DNA of 64,000 nt from NCBI GenBank assembly GCA_023078685.1, contig JALGAS010000005.1:3534001-3598000 (forward strand), written 5' to 3'. Below the pieces are notes generated by a model that did no database searches, was not told the DNA's origin, and saw only the letters and a list, made by a program, of their open reading frames with translations. The DNA is from Neopestalotiopsis rosae. Its lineage: Eukaryota; Ascomycota; Sordariomycetes; Amphisphaeriales; Sporocadaceae. The position numbers and the translations under genes were made by a program. Shown here one piece after another: positions 1 through 11,360 of this stretch; positions within the stretch are counted from its first letter, which is position 1, and each line of letters starts with the position of its first letter.

Positions 1-390
1 GACAGCGGGGTGAGTTCGAGTAGTGTTAGAAACTAATGCGATGACGACAGAGCAATGGCAGTGTTGAGTAACATTCACGTTGATGAAAACTTGCGCAGTA
101 TAGTGTGACCCACGCTCAGCAAGATTTGCGGCCACTGTACAGTTTTGTTACGCAATGGCATCGTGTGCATTTTTTTCGCAGTATCTGTACCCGCAAAGGT
201 AAACCAACTACCACAAAGGTTAGTGACTACGAATACATGCAGCAGAATGCCTTTGCGTGCTCTAGTGCTTCCATGCGCGGAAAAACCAAAAACCACCAGC
301 CCCAGTAGTAATAACTCGCTGCCTTGGAAAATCATGTACACTTGAAACTCCAATTCCGTCGCTGAGCCCCAAGCCAGCAGCCTACGCCCT
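1..390. other. Intergenic edge, 3' flank of the Nem1-type gene
   Basis: No gene is supported here. The stretch lies downstream of the minus-strand phosphatase stop codon at 391-393, so it should hold that gene's 3' UTR and terminator. Open frames present here lack a plausible start or any conserved motif. Confidence 0.5.
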
Positions 391-2091
391 TCATATATGA
401 CTTCCATCCTCCCCTCCCCTTAATGCAAGTAGGGCTCTGACGTCGGAAACGTATTGTAACCCTTCAAGCAGGGGCACCAGATGCAAAAGATCGTTATCTG
501 TCGGATCATTGATCCAGCCCTGGATCGGAATCGCGTTATCTGCACCCAAGCCACGCACATTAGCCATCCACTCGTTCCTTGGAATAGTTGGACCGGATGC
601 AGGGGTCCGGAGTAGCTGTCTGCCTTGCCTTACCTTGATGGAACATGTAACTGAGAGGACTATTGTCTAGAATCATAACCTTGCTAAGATCCGGCTCTAT
701 CGAGCTCAGGTCCTTGATAAAAGCGCCATGTCTGAACGTGCAGTGCTGTCGATAGTACCTGGCCGTAAAGTATTTCCTCTCGGACTCGAGCCAGTCAATC
801 ACGGGATCAGCATATTCTTGAACGGACGCGGTAAAAACTACGAGGTTGAACCACTTGGATATCTGGAAAGTCCCGATTAGTATTGTTTCTGGGTTGAACG
901 GCCGGGTCAAAAGGGATCATTGCCATTCCATACCTTTCGAAGAAACTCATCACAGTGCGGTCGTTTATGCACATAATAGAGGATTGGGTGCTGAGGTCCC
1001 AAGGTCTGGTGCCCTCCTGCTCCAACATACGTCGTGTTCAGCCGGACTTCGACCATGTGCCCGGATCCCATCCTGCCACCTTTGGACATGCTGTGTATCA
1101 GGGTTTCATCCAAGTCTATTATCAGAGTCTTGAGGTGTGCAGGATCCGGGGTTTCGATCGGAATATACGATGGCTGCCGTTGTGGTATAAGGGGTCGGGG
1201 TGGAGCAGGGGTCTTGGGATACTTGGTGAGAGCGCTGACCGGAGATGTCGGAGACTTGAGCTGAGCAGAGAGGTCGGCCGGGGAGTCGCCGCCACCGGCA
1301 GATTGTGCCTTCTTGTGCTTTCGCTGTCGCAAAGCATCCTCGCTGTGGAGCTTGATCCTAATCGACCTCCTCGCCGGTGCAATCTCCTCGCTCGTCTTGG
1401 AGCGCGTGTGTCGCCCAGAAGACCCAGAACTGCGGTGAGAGGATGTATCGCTCCCGACTGCTATATCTGATTCCGATTCCGAAGAGACACCCGAGGACGA
1501 GGATCCAGAAGACGGCACGGCACGTAATGCTGCTGTCGACGCAGGCTTGCCCTTCGCGCTCTGGCTTGCGCGTCGCAAAGGGCCTTGCTTCTCGCCTCCT
1601 GTAGCTACGTGCTCGTGATAGTCTGCCGAAAACTTGTCCATGTCTCCCTCGTATAACCCAAATAATCTCCGTAGTTGCCGCAAAGGGCTGAAATTGCCCC
1701 GTTCGTCGTAGAAGCAGGCTATCAGGTAGACCCCTGGAGCAGCAATGGTGGATAGGACCCAGCGCAGCGAATTGATAATGCTATTGGCAAAGCGGCTCGG
1801 GAGTACGTGCCACGAGTGGGAGCGGACGTTTGAGTCCTTCAAGTCGTTGTTACCTCCTAGCAAGGGGCTCTTCTCGTCGGCATAGTCGTCGTGATCGTGG
1901 TTATCATGTGTGTACTCATCCGGCTCGGCCGTCAAATGGATTGTGTCGCTCTGCGAAGCACCGTCTTGCGAAGTCGTCAGATGGTCCGAGGATGACGCGG
2001 CGAGTCCGACATGGCTCAGGGAGTTGGTACGCGATGGGGCCGGAGACGATGACGGAGAGACTCGCGCGGAGATGATGTTGAGAGAGTTCAT
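391..2091 (-). CDS. NEM1: Nem1-like nuclear envelope phosphatase (CTD/NIF family), 511 aa
   Basis: Catalytic subunit of the Nem1-Spo7 type phosphatase at the nuclear envelope/ER. In yeasts this complex dephosphorylates the phosphatidate phosphatase Pah1/lipin and so sets lipid storage and nuclear membrane growth. Three exons: 2091-934, 862-634 and 539-391, with introns of 71 and 94 bp (donors GTATGG and GTAAGG); the frame is continuous to TGA at 393-391. Seen: a serine-rich N-terminus, a hydrophobic stretch at about residues 107-127 (membrane anchor), a long Ser/Arg-rich linker, then the HAD-type DLDET motif at about 326-330. The conserved SKWFNLVVFTASVQEYADP block follows just after intron 1, and LDNSPLSY and GWINDPTDNDLL lie near the C-terminus. 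The DxDx(T/V) nucleophile motif is intact. It is divergent from the eIF2B gene across about 1.27 kb. Length and order match fungal Nem1; a general Dullard/FCP-like phosphatase is the only alternative. Confidence 0.93.
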
Positions 2092-3357
2092 CGTATGGCA
2101 ATGGGCGTCGCAGCCATCAAGGGGGACGGGTTAGCTGGTCGCCAAAGCCAGGAGATGGGAGGAAACGATCAATATGGCATCAGGGTCATCAGCAGGCCAA
2201 AAAAAAGAAGACTCTAAAAATTCCAAGGCCGGGGTCGGTGTCTCGCCCGTCGCACGTTTGTCCGGAAGGCGGATCTGACGATGGGGTGTGCGTGTGCGAA
2301 TGGATGGGTAAAAGTTGGGGGTCTGTCTACTTATCCCCAGCCTCGGTTGGGTTGGGGAGAGATCTAAGCCAACAACGACTCGCTCCTTGGGTTCGCCGTC
2401 GTCGATCGACAATGGTGATACTTGGCAAAATGATTTCTATTCTTTCCCTTTTTCTTTTCCCTTTATTTGATGGAACAATCTTATGCCCACCCGTGTACCG
2501 CGATATTGCACCAAGAAAAGAAAGGAAAAGAGAAACAATCCGGCCTAATTAGAGTTGGGAGCTTGGCGACTTGAGTTTCAGGGCGCAGCGTGAAAGAATT
2601 CAACAGTGTTCCTTTCGGCTTGCTCAACCTCGTAAGCTGGGCCAAGTGCACTGTCACTCTATTGGCGGCCACCAGTCATTCAGTGGCCATTGCACTTACG
2701 CCTCACCCAAAAGAGAGTCGCTGGGGGGCCTGGGGCATGTCTAGCGTCATCGTAGCAGCCGTAGTCGACTTCTCAATTCTTCTTTGGGCTTTGGGGGGTC
2801 CCGCTTCACATGCTGAATTGCGGTTGGTCGGTTTGTGCACTAAAACGGACTGCTTAACGCATATTGTTACGGACAATCCAGGACAATCCGCGTGCCCCTC
2901 CAATCCGTATCGGAAATCGTTATAATGAAGTTTACTCTTTTCGGCATTCCGTACTCACCCCGCATTCAATGCACTTTACCAACAATCATACGTAGTAGGT
3001 TTTATTTTTTTGCAGCTGCCCATTGTTCCGTATCCGCTGGAACAAGCTTGACAGGCCTGACTCACATTGGATTTATTTTCCATATTCAATTCACGCCTGG
3101 AGCACCAAAACGCATTTTGCGCAAATCGACATTTACACACTCTGAGAAACCCCCCGACTTTGTGAACCGACAAAAATCATCTACACTCTTCCGACGAATT
3201 TTTGCCATCAAATCACCATACTGCCTGAACGTGCAATCGCGACATATTTCACCACCACTCCCCGCGCAAGCCTAGCAAAAAAAGCATCTCTAGCGACACC
3301 TTCAGTCTCCTACGACACTCGTCCTTGTGCGCAGAGGAGCGTACATCGTTCTTGGAC
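2092..3357. other. Divergent promoter region, NEM1 / GCD7
   Basis: About 1.27 kb between two divergent start codons. It contains pyrimidine-rich tracts (around 2445-2465) and no open frame with family motifs. I see no TATA box close to either start, as is common for housekeeping genes. Confidence 0.5.
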
Positions 3358-4726
3358 ATGGCACCACCCAAGGGCGGCTATGCGCCAACCCTAGAAAAGT
3401 TTCTAGACACTCTTAAGAGCAAACCCGTCGAGGCTTCCGTCGAGTCTCTCATCTCGTAAGCGTCAAATTCCGTCCGGTGTGCAAGATTGCGCCCGCTCTT
3501 GCAAGGTCCTAACGTTTGTCGCAAATAGGTTGTTAAAGCGAAGACAAATACAAGGTGCAGAATCATGTGCCCTCGCGACTGCCCACATCCTCCTCCAAGT
3601 TGTAGCAAGAGACAAGTGGCTAAGCGTGGAACAACTTTTGGAGCGCATTCAGTCGGTCGGGCGCAGACTGGTAGCTGCCTCTCCCCGCGAGCTCACTATT
3701 GGCAATGTCATTCGCAGAATCCTTGGTCTCATTCGCGATGAAGCCGAAGAGGACCGAAACGAAGAGACGGGCAATGCCACACCAGCAGATTCTCCCGATC
3801 AACCCCCAGCAGTGGCATCGCCCATGACCATCGACAGTGCTGTTGCCAAAGTCATCCGGCCCGCTTTCCCGACTGCTCAGAGCACCTTGACCAGAACACA
3901 GTCAATGTTCAATATTCTTGCCGATCCCGACTCTGTTCCCCCGGGATGGATGAACAGCACACCTCTCGCAAGCTCCGGCGCCTCTACACCTTTGGGCCAC
4001 AGCTTTTCTACAAACACCTCTGCCCTTAGATCCGAGGTGCTCGACGGTATCGAGGAAATTATGGACGAGATCAAGCAGGTAGATGATCAACTTTGCAGTT
4101 ACTCCGACATCATTATCCACCCTGGAGACTACATCCTCGTCTACAAGCCTTCTAGGACGGTGCAGAGGTTCTTGACCCGTTCCAAGAGAAAGTTTACCCT
4201 CTTTGTGGTTACAGATCCCACAGCACAGTCCGGCCCTGACCCGTACGCCTCATTACGCAAGTCCTTGGCCGCCAATGGCTCGATTCTGATCAGCATCCAC
4301 AATGCTGGTTTGATGGCGTATATGACCAAGGTCAACAAGGTCATTCTCAGTGCACGGGCAATTACAGGTACGGCTGGAGTGACGGCAGATGCTGGCGCAG
4401 CTTCTGTAGCACGCGCTGCTCGGTCCCAAGGTCGCACCGTAATTGTGTTGGGAGGCGTCTACAAGCTCAGTCCAGACAGTCAAGTTACTCAGAGCATTGC
4501 GACCGAATGGGGCAATCCATCGGCATACGTTGATTTCTCTGATGGTCAGCTGGTTGGCAAAACCACCGTTAAGAACGCTGTATCAGAGTTCATCCCAGCT
4601 GCGGATATCAACGTCTATATTACCAATTTGGGTGCTCATTCCCGGGAGCATCTCCATACTGTGATCAACGACCACTATAAAGAGGCTGATGTCGCTCTTG
4701 ACTTGTATGCCAAGATCCGGAAATGA
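3358..4726 (+). CDS. GCD7: Translation initiation factor eIF2B, beta subunit, 431 aa
   Basis: Regulatory subunit of the eIF2B guanine nucleotide exchange factor, which recycles eIF2-GDP to eIF2-GTP in the cytosol and, with the alpha and delta subunits, senses phosphorylated eIF2. Two exons: 3358-3455 and 3529-4726, with a 73-bp intron (GTAAGC...AATAG; branch CTAAC). The ATG at 3358 opens with MAPPKGGYAPTLEKFL. Joining gives the continuous block ESLISLLKRRQIQG, typical of the N-terminal helical domain. The beta-type motif TIGNVIRRILGLIRDE follows at about residues 105-120. The C-terminal Rossmann-like IF-2B domain carries VLGGVYKLSPD and ends in INVYITNLGAHSREHL. Length is a little above yeast Gcd7 (381 aa) because of a Ser/Thr/Pro-rich insert. 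The alpha and delta subunits are less likely because of the VRRVL-IREE signature. Confidence 0.92.
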
Positions 4727-5711
4727 GCAGACGACTCCCATCAGTGGTCGCGCCCAACTATTTGGCCCAGCGGCTGGTTGCATTGAGCGGCGTTCAAAGA
4801 ACCCAAAGACAGTCGTCGCCCGATTCAGGCTGTATTGGATCGTTAATATGATCAGGTCCGGCAGAAGAACAGCTGCCCGTCTTTTTGCTTTTGAAAGTAC
4901 TGAAAGATGGACGACACGGAATCGAAAAATGCAAGATGTTGCAGTTATGCGCTCTTGTGGTATCTTCTCGGACAGATTGGACCCTATTGCCTGCTGCGGC
5001 TCAGCTACCGTGGCACAAAGACAGGTCTCAACACACGATTTAGGTTGTTTATTGTGTGCAGCAAAGCCGCGTCAGCGCGAGGCTGGTTGTTCACCGGGCG
5101 CTCTCTGGATGGCTACAAAAAACTGGCGATGGAGGCGGGGTAATAGGCAATATTGGTTGATGGGACATTTTGCAGCGGCGCGTGGCTGAGCACGTTTAAG
5201 CGAGAATGGGGGGAAGATTATTGTGCTAAGAGGCGTCTGGCGTTTAGATAGAAGGCCTTCTAGCATCCTTCCAGCGGATTCTCCCACTACCTGTTACCTA
5301 TGTCTAGGACTCGGGGTCATGTTCATCCAGCGGCCAGTTGTTCTTGGATCGTCGTGGTCGGAGGCCGTCCATAGCCCGAAGCACCCCAGCCAGCAACCAT
5401 AGTCTGACCTACCTTAGCAATGGATTTTGGCGCATGATTGGAAGCTCTTAGTTAAGGTGTATTGGCACAGCTCCAGGCAACCACATTTCACCACTTTATG
5501 TTTTATATGTGATTTTTATGCAGTGTCGACTGTCTTTTGAAATACAGTCGACCCAGCCTTGCGACTTGCATTCCATTCATTCCATCTCAATCTATTCAAA
5601 ATATATAAACCTCACAATATATCTCTAAAGTCAAACCTTTAGCATCCATACCTAGTTAAACTATTTGTAGTACAAGACACAAGCTTTTTTTCAGTGGAGC
5701 GATTCCCCAGC
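4727..5711. other. Intergenic, GCD7 to hypothetical protein
   Basis: No gene supported. It holds the GCD7 3' region and the promoter and leader of the next gene. A TATA-like TATATAA sits at 5602-5608, about 105 bp before the ATG at 5712. Confidence 0.5.
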
Positions 5712-8105
5712 ATGGAGCCTCATGATGTCCCGCCTCCACCATATTCCGAAACGGATATATATGCATCTTCTTCGGTAGACAACCAGTCCAATGCAGCATC
5801 GACACGGCCACATCTCTCACAAGCCGACGATGCCTCATCTTCGCGCAGCAACATCATCTATACGCCCCCAGATACTCCTCAGGACTCCCATCATGCATTC
5901 ACAGGCGCCGAAGATTGCCAGACCACGGCATCGGCCCAGGTCTACTTTGACACCCGCTCTGCAGCTGATCATCTGATGGCTTCGGCGCCCATTGTGCACA
6001 CCATCAGCGTCTCGGACGATCCTTCTCCTGTAGATTTCCCGTATCCCAGCTGGGCAGCTTCTCGGGACGTGAATCAACAAGACTGGCGCACATTTATCAA
6101 TTACCTGATTCCGGATTATGCGGACAAGGCCAATATCGGCATCATGGACCGCAAGTTGCGGTCCTCGGAGACTGGCAGCCCGACACCGTCCACTCCAGCA
6201 GCAGCAAGAGAGGCCGCTCCCGAGCCTCAGCTGGACGAACTCAAATCCTCAAGTGTGAGGCGGCGATTGACCAATACGGTCAAGGAGTGGAACGGCGGAT
6301 TCTTCGGTCCCAGGGCCGTGAGCATCAGGCTTCTCGAGGAGACCTCGACCAGTGAGCCAAAGGCGCGTATGCCAAGCGACGCCGGTTCCGCGGAGAGGGG
6401 CTTAGGAGTCGCTTCTTCTTCTCCAGCAGCTGCCCAGGGACGAGGAGGTTGGAGAGAACAGCTCGCCCAGCGACTGGGCATGGATATCAACGAGCGCGGC
6501 CTGCGGATGGGCCCGCTCACTATTGACGGCGACCGGGTGGCCTTTGGGAGCACCCTGGAGATGGACAGCCGCGGCGTGCGCTGGAACGGGCGCGACATTG
6601 CCGAGCAGTGGTCGGGAGGGGACCGCCACCACACGGCCGGCATGTCGAGAGGCCGAGGGACGGGCCGCTGGTGGCAGCACGACGGTATCGGGCATCCGGC
6701 TCGCCGCGGCGGGGGTGGTGGTGGTGGTGTCGGGCCTTTTGATCACAACACGTACGGCCATGCCCGTCGACGATCGCAGTCTCGCTCGTCCCAGTCCTCC
6801 GACAGCAGCAGCTCGTCGTCCGACTCCAACTCGACGATGTCGTCCATTGGCTCTCTGCCGGACTGGGACGACCTGCGCGACTCGCAGATCCCCGTGGTCA
6901 AGCAGTCGGTCGAGGCGTGGCTGGCGCGTCCCGACCACATTGTGACCAAGGCCGAGCTCAAGCGCGCCAAGTCGGAGATCAAGGCCGCAAAGTCCCTTCC
7001 GCAGCCCGCCGTGGCGTCGGACGCTCGGCAGCGCGAGGAGATCAAGAACCTCCTCTCCCGGTTCAGCGATCTCAAGAAGCACCAGGCCACCAGCGTCAAG
7101 AAGGCGAGGAGAGAGGCCAGGGCCCAGAAGAGGGCCGAACGCCGATCGAAAAAGGCGAGGAACCGGGGCGAGAAGAAGGAGCAGCGCCGGCACAGACGGG
7201 AACACCGGCGCGCCGAGCGCGAGCTGGGCAGGCAACAGCGACGTCAGGGCAAGACGCCCGAAGTGCCTCTCAGAGATCAGCAAGCTCAACCACAGCAGCC
7301 ACCAGCTCCCCCGATCCCGCCGTTCATTCCCGGTCCTCATCCAGTGTCTCCGTTCCCCATGGCCCCTGACCACCCGTTCGGACCGGGTCGTTCTGCAGGA
7401 GGAGGTCCCGGATTTTCTCTAAGTGGTGGTGGCGGCGGCGGCTGGGGCCGGGGCTATCATCACCAGTGGCCACCACACCAACACCAACACCACCATCACC
7501 AGCACGCCGCAACAGCCGAGAGCAGCCGCGCCCAAGCCGAGGCCGCGCGGGAACAGGCCTTTGAGGCGCGCGTGAGGGCGCACGAGCAGGCCGTCCAGGC
7601 CCGGGCCCACGCCCACGAGATGGCCGTCCACCAGCGGGCCATGGCCCACGAGCAAGCCGCGCGGGCGCGGGCGCAGGCCGCGGTGCAGAGGGACCTCGCC
7701 CACTCGCAGGCGGCGGCCGCGGTTGCGTCGGCGACGCGGCAGCAGATCCAGACCCAGACGCAGACGCAGTCGCAGGCGCAGGCGCAGCAGGAGCGCTACG
7801 CCGCCAAGTACCGCGCCGCCCAGGCGCTGGAGCAGGAGATGGAGGCCAAGCGGGTGGCGCTCCGGTCCCTGCAGGAGAGCGCCGAGGCCGAGGCCATTGC
7901 GGCGGCCAAGGCTGGGAGGGGAGACGAGAAGAGGGCGGGCGGCCCGAGCCAGACTGAGTCCAACGCAGAAGCGCTGGAGAGGGAGATTGAAGACCTGGGT
8001 TGCCGCATCGAGGAGCTCATCTTTAAGGCAGACGAGGAGTTTGCCAAAACTCTCGAGCAGGAGGATGGTAGGGACGAGAAGTCCAAGGTCAGGTGGTTGG
8101 AATAA
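5712..8105 (+). CDS. Hypothetical low-complexity, coiled-coil protein with PPPY motif, 797 aa
   Basis: Single exon. I start it at ATG 5712 (MEPHDVPPPPYSETD); the frame is open 18 nt further upstream but without an ATG. Order of parts: a PPPPY motif near residue 10, which is a classic binding site for WW domains such as those of Rsp5/NEDD4 ubiquitin ligases; a short conserved-looking block (WRTFINYLIPDYADK, about residues 122-136); a Gly/Ser-rich middle; a very basic Lys/Arg stretch (about 465-515); a Pro- and His-rich stretch; then a long helical Ala/Gln/Arg coiled coil with repeated AHEQA-type units; and an acidic tail. GC is clearly raised in the second half. Many Pezizomycotina have an orthologue-like protein of this shape, but I recognise no enzymatic domain. 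A role as a ubiquitin-ligase adaptor is inference from the PPPY only. Confidence 0.8.
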   Translation: MEPHDVPPPPYSETDIYASSSVDNQSNAASTRPHLSQADDASSSRSNIIYTPPDTPQDSHHAFTGAEDCQTTASAQVYFDTRSAADHLMASAPIVHTISVSDDPSPVDFPYPSWAASRDVNQQDWRTFINYLIPDYADKANIGIMDRKLRSSETGSPTPSTPAAAREAAPEPQLDELKSSSVRRRLTNTVKEWNGGFFGPRAVSIRLLEETSTSEPKARMPSDAGSAERGLGVASSSPAAAQGRGGWREQLAQRLGMDINERGLRMGPLTIDGDRVAFGSTLEMDSRGVRWNGRDIAEQWSGGDRHHTAGMSRGRGTGRWWQHDGIGHPARRGGGGGGGVGPFDHNTYGHARRRSQSRSSQSSDSSSSSSDSNSTMSSIGSLPDWDDLRDSQIPVVKQSVEAWLARPDHIVTKAELKRAKSEIKAAKSLPQPAVASDARQREEIKNLLSRFSDLKKHQATSVKKARREARAQKRAERRSKKARNRGEKKEQRRHRREHRRAERELGRQQRRQGKTPEVPLRDQQAQPQQPPAPPIPPFIPGPHPVSPFPMAPDHPFGPGRSAGGGPGFSLSGGGGGGWGRGYHHQWPPHQHQHHHHQHAATAESSRAQAEAAREQAFEARVRAHEQAVQARAHAHEMAVHQRAMAHEQAARARAQAAVQRDLAHSQAAAAVASATRQQIQTQTQTQSQAQAQQERYAAKYRAAQALEQEMEAKRVALRSLQESAEAEAIAAAKAGRGDEKRAGGPSQTESNAEALEREIEDLGCRIEELIFKADEEFAKTLEQEDGRDEKSKVRWLE

Positions 8106-8563
8106 GAAAATGGGAATTAACTGGGTAGAATGTACAAGTTCTCGGTTGAACGATTTCATGACGTATGGTAGATAGTCCAACACTACAGCTCAATCTTTTT
8201 CCTTGTGGACTTTTGAATAAGCCCTTGATGAATCTGGAAATCTACATTTGATTGCCATTAAAACACATCTTCTCTATTTTGTGGTCATAATGCATGCTGC
8301 CCTTTCTAGGACTGTTTCTCCTTTTTGATTTTCCCCGTCCACGCCGAGCCATGCCAGGCAATGCAAAAACCATAGATTGCGTTCGGTGAAGGGATGACAG
8401 CACAAGCCGGTTCTCTTCGTCAGTTCTTGGGCCTTGTCTCGCCCCCATCAGGGCACAGACGCCGCCTTCATCTCAGTTACTCAGAGAAGAGGGTGGCCTT
8501 GCCGGTACTATGTACCAGACCTTAGCTACTATCGCAGGTCTTCCCGCAGCCAAGTGAATTGAC
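8106..8563. other. Convergent 3' intergenic region
   Basis: Between the convergent stop codons of the coiled-coil protein and the NatA catalytic subunit. Only 3' UTR and termination sequence is expected; no gene seen. Confidence 0.5.
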
Positions 8564-9330
8564 CTATGCCTTGCTCTCATCCTTTTCGACCAGGGCAGAG
8601 ACGCCAAGAGCGCGGCCGACCTTGACCTTGCGCTTGACGTCCTTGCCCTCGCCCTCCTTGCCGCGGAGGGCCAGGTCCTTTTCCTCGCCGGCCTTGCCCA
8701 CGTCACCGACGGGCTCGCCCTCGTCGTCGGGGTACTCGAGCTCGCGCTGGTCGCGGATCTGCTCGCGGATGGTGCTCAGGTCGAGCTTCATGCAGTAGGC
8801 GTCCTCGCCGTCGGCGTAGTACTTGGCCTCGGTCTTCTCGCGGTCAAAGCCCAGCGTCTTGCTGTACAGGTGGATGGCGGCCTTGTTGGAGACGCGGACG
8901 TGCAGGGAGACGTAGTGTGCGCCAAAGGTCTCTACCATGGCCAGTTCTGCGAAGAGGTGGGAGGTCAGTACACTACTCTTTCGTGGCTTCTAATTCGAGA
9001 TTCTCAGAATTACATACGGCTTTGTCTCATGAGCTTCTCAGCAATACCCAGTCGCCTGTGTGTCCGCATTACCGACAAACTAGTGATGTGTCCATGTTGA
9101 ATTCCGTCGGCGGGGTCCTCTTCCATCTTTGCCAGTACGTAACCAACGATCTTGGGGTAGTCGTAGGGAGTCTTCTTGGGCCGCGACACATCGACGGCGA
9201 CAAAGGAGAGCTGAGGCCATGACAGGGCATGGTAGAGGTAGTACTTCATAAAGTAGTTTTCGGGCAAGTTCTCGAGGTTGGCATGCTGGATCAGCGGAAT
9301 GTCGCTGGAGCGCAGGAGACGGATATCCAT
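8564..9330 (-). CDS. ARD1: N-terminal acetyltransferase A catalytic subunit (Naa10/Ard1), 231 aa
   Basis: Catalytic subunit of ribosome-associated NatA, which acetylates the alpha-amino group of nascent proteins starting with Ser, Ala, Thr, Gly or Cys, together with the scaffold Naa15/Nat1. Two exons: 9330-9018 and 8946-8564, with a 71-bp intron (GTATGT...CGCAG). Seen: start [19 protein letters not shown]; substrate-loop residues [15 protein letters not shown]; acetyl-CoA loop RRLGIA (the R-x-x-G-x-A/G form of GNAT enzymes). The splice join restores QSQLAMVETF followed by [13 protein letters not shown], the family signature. The C-terminus (after about 165) is charged and variable, as in other Naa10. 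The upstream frame is open for 77 more codons but lacks a conserved start, so ATG 9330 is chosen. Confidence 0.96.
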
Positions 9331-10345
9331 GATGACCGGGCTATTGACGATGTCTCTCTGGTTCTGGAGGGGGTATAATCGGAGGCGGACTCGTCGTCTA
9401 ATGCAGGGGCAGGGCCGGTAAAGTGTGCGGCTCCGGATCGGGGGTGTGGATGGTCGTCGGAAGGCGGCTCGGCGGGCTGGTCCAGATTGCGAGGCTACCT
9501 TGTTAGGTGAATTGAGGGCGTCGTGAGTTTCTGTGAGAGGTGCGGCTAAGTAAACCGACAATTTGGAGCCTGCAGCCAGGGTTTAAGTCGCTAGCTCCCG
9601 CAATAGCTATCGGATGACGGGGCGTATTCACCCGAGCGAGTTTACGTCAGTGAGCTGCAAAACCGTGGAAAGCTCGTCAATGTCGCATATGACTTGTGGT
9701 AATTTGCGAGGGCTTTAATCAATTGGATAGCTTGTATTTGAAAAATCTGCAGCTATGTTCTCTTGTCAAGATAAGCTTCCATCATGCCGAGAACTGACGG
9801 GATGCGCATGCAAGCCTCCAGCTTCATAGCGTGCAAGCGCATACCTACCTACCCAGTACTAAGGTGGGGGTCCCTTCAAGCCTGGGCGCGGGGCAGATTG
9901 CCAATAGAGCATACTAAGGGTAGCTGCTAGGTAGCTTTCAGCGCTTCTCATTGCCGCCCCAAAGGTCACGATCAATGAATTGTCCTTAGCAATGCCCCGC
10001 AGCTCGGTACAACTGCTTGCTCTCACTGTAATAATGAAGGTAACCCAACCCGCTACCTATTTCGTACTTACAAGCGACAAGCCACGCCTCGTGCCAGGAT
10101 TGGAGGAATTTCGGCATATATAAAACACTTGAACCCAGTCTCCAGGGGCCGTTGATCAAAACCACGATCATGATCTGGCTGATCTCTATCACTTGTCTTC
10201 ATCGTTGTATTTGTTGTAGTTGCGTGCTTGATTTGGGCTGAGACTTGGTTACTATATTTCAAGTTCATCTCATACCATACACAGCAGTGTCCACAACTCG
10301 AACAAGCATTGCAAGAACAACAACTCCAGATCACCTGTCGTCAAG
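9331..10345. other. Divergent promoter region, ARD1 / SDR
   Basis: About 1 kb between divergent starts. No gene seen. It contains the TATA box annotated at 10117-10125. Confidence 0.5.
10117..10125 (+). promoter_or_regulatory. Candidate TATA box of the SDR gene
   Basis: TATATAAAA lies about 220 bp upstream of the SDR start codon. Position and match suggest a core promoter with a long leader; no transcription start is known. Confidence 0.4.
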
Positions 10346-11247
10346 ATGTCATTGCCGCTCGCGGGTAAATTGGCCATCGTCACCGGTGCATCACGAGGTA
10401 ATAGAGTCTCTTCATGTCATTGTTGTGCACCTTTGATTAACCGCATACAGGCATTGGAAAGGCGATAGCAACAAAGCTGGGCTCGAATGGCGCAAATCTG
10501 GCTCTGGCTTATACTTCGCCCTCCTCAAAGTCGTTAGCAGAGAGTCTATCACAAGATTTGCAAGCCAAGCACAATATCAAGGCTTTCACTTTTGCTGCCG
10601 ACCTGGGCACACCCGAGGGTCCAAAACAACTCATTGATGCAGCCAGGGAGCACTTCTCCAAGGATGGTGCCAAGTTCCAGATTGATATTCTGGTAAACAA
10701 TGCCGGAATCGCCGCCAACAACCCGCTGCCCCAGATCACCATAAACGATTTTGACTCGTCCTACAAGGTCAACGTCCTGGGCCCTCTGCTCCTCACCCAG
10801 GCCGCGGAGCCCTTTCTCCCGCGCGACCGATCTGGCCGCATCGTCAACCTGTCGTCCGTCTCGTCGTCGACGGGCTTCATCGAGCAGTCCGTGTACGGCG
10901 GCACCAAGGCCGCGCTCGAGGCCATGACGCGGACGTGGGCGCGCGAGCTCTCGGAGCGGGCCACGGTCAATGCCGTCAACCCGGGCCCCGTCCTGGGCGA
11001 GATGTACTACAAGAACAGCGACGAGTTCAAGCGCGAGATCAAGGGCTGGATCGAGCACTCGCCCCTCATGAAGGTCCGCCAGGGCGTCGACAGCGACGAG
11101 CTCGTCGAGGACGCCAAGACCAGCGGTGGCCGCCCGGCCTACGTCGAGGAAGTTGCTGGTGTCGTGGCCATGCTGTGTGGACAGGACGCTGCTTGGGTCA
11201 CAGGGCAAGTCATTTGTGCCAACGGTGGCATGCTCATGTTGCACTAG
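10346..11247 (+). CDS. Short-chain dehydrogenase/reductase, 282 aa
   Basis: Classical SDR oxidoreductase using NAD(P)H; the substrate cannot be told. Two exons: 10346-10397 and 10451-11247, with a 53-bp intron (GTAATA...TACAG). The intron splits the cofactor loop: exon 1 ends in TGASR and exon 2 opens with GIGKA, restoring the TGxxxGxG dinucleotide motif at residues 13-20. Further on are the NNAGIA motif, the catalytic Ser in the VNLSSVSSSTGF strand, and the YxxxK pair in SVYGGTKAALEAM, followed by VNAVNPGPV. Best described as similar to 3-oxoacyl-[ACP] reductase/FabG-type fungal SDRs. The TATA box and the gap to neighbours suggest an independently regulated gene; no biosynthetic cluster is visible around it. 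Two neighbouring cytosolic roles (secondary metabolism or detoxification) cannot be separated from sequence. Confidence 0.9.
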
Positions 11248-11360
11248 ATATGTAGGCAATGCACCATCATTTTGCTCTGCGGATGTCGGGTTATGTGTCT
11301 TGATTGCGGTTAGATGTTGTAGCCGCAGAATGATTCGTCTTCATTTTAGAGGTCCCTATT

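Noticed and set aside
6402..7373. 323-codon minus-strand frame (also 7419-8183)
   Set aside because: Antisense shadows of the GC-rich, low-complexity plus-strand gene; Leu/Arg-rich mirror composition.
10549..11259. 236-codon minus-strand frame
   Set aside because: Antisense shadow of the SDR gene, which has all catalytic motifs.
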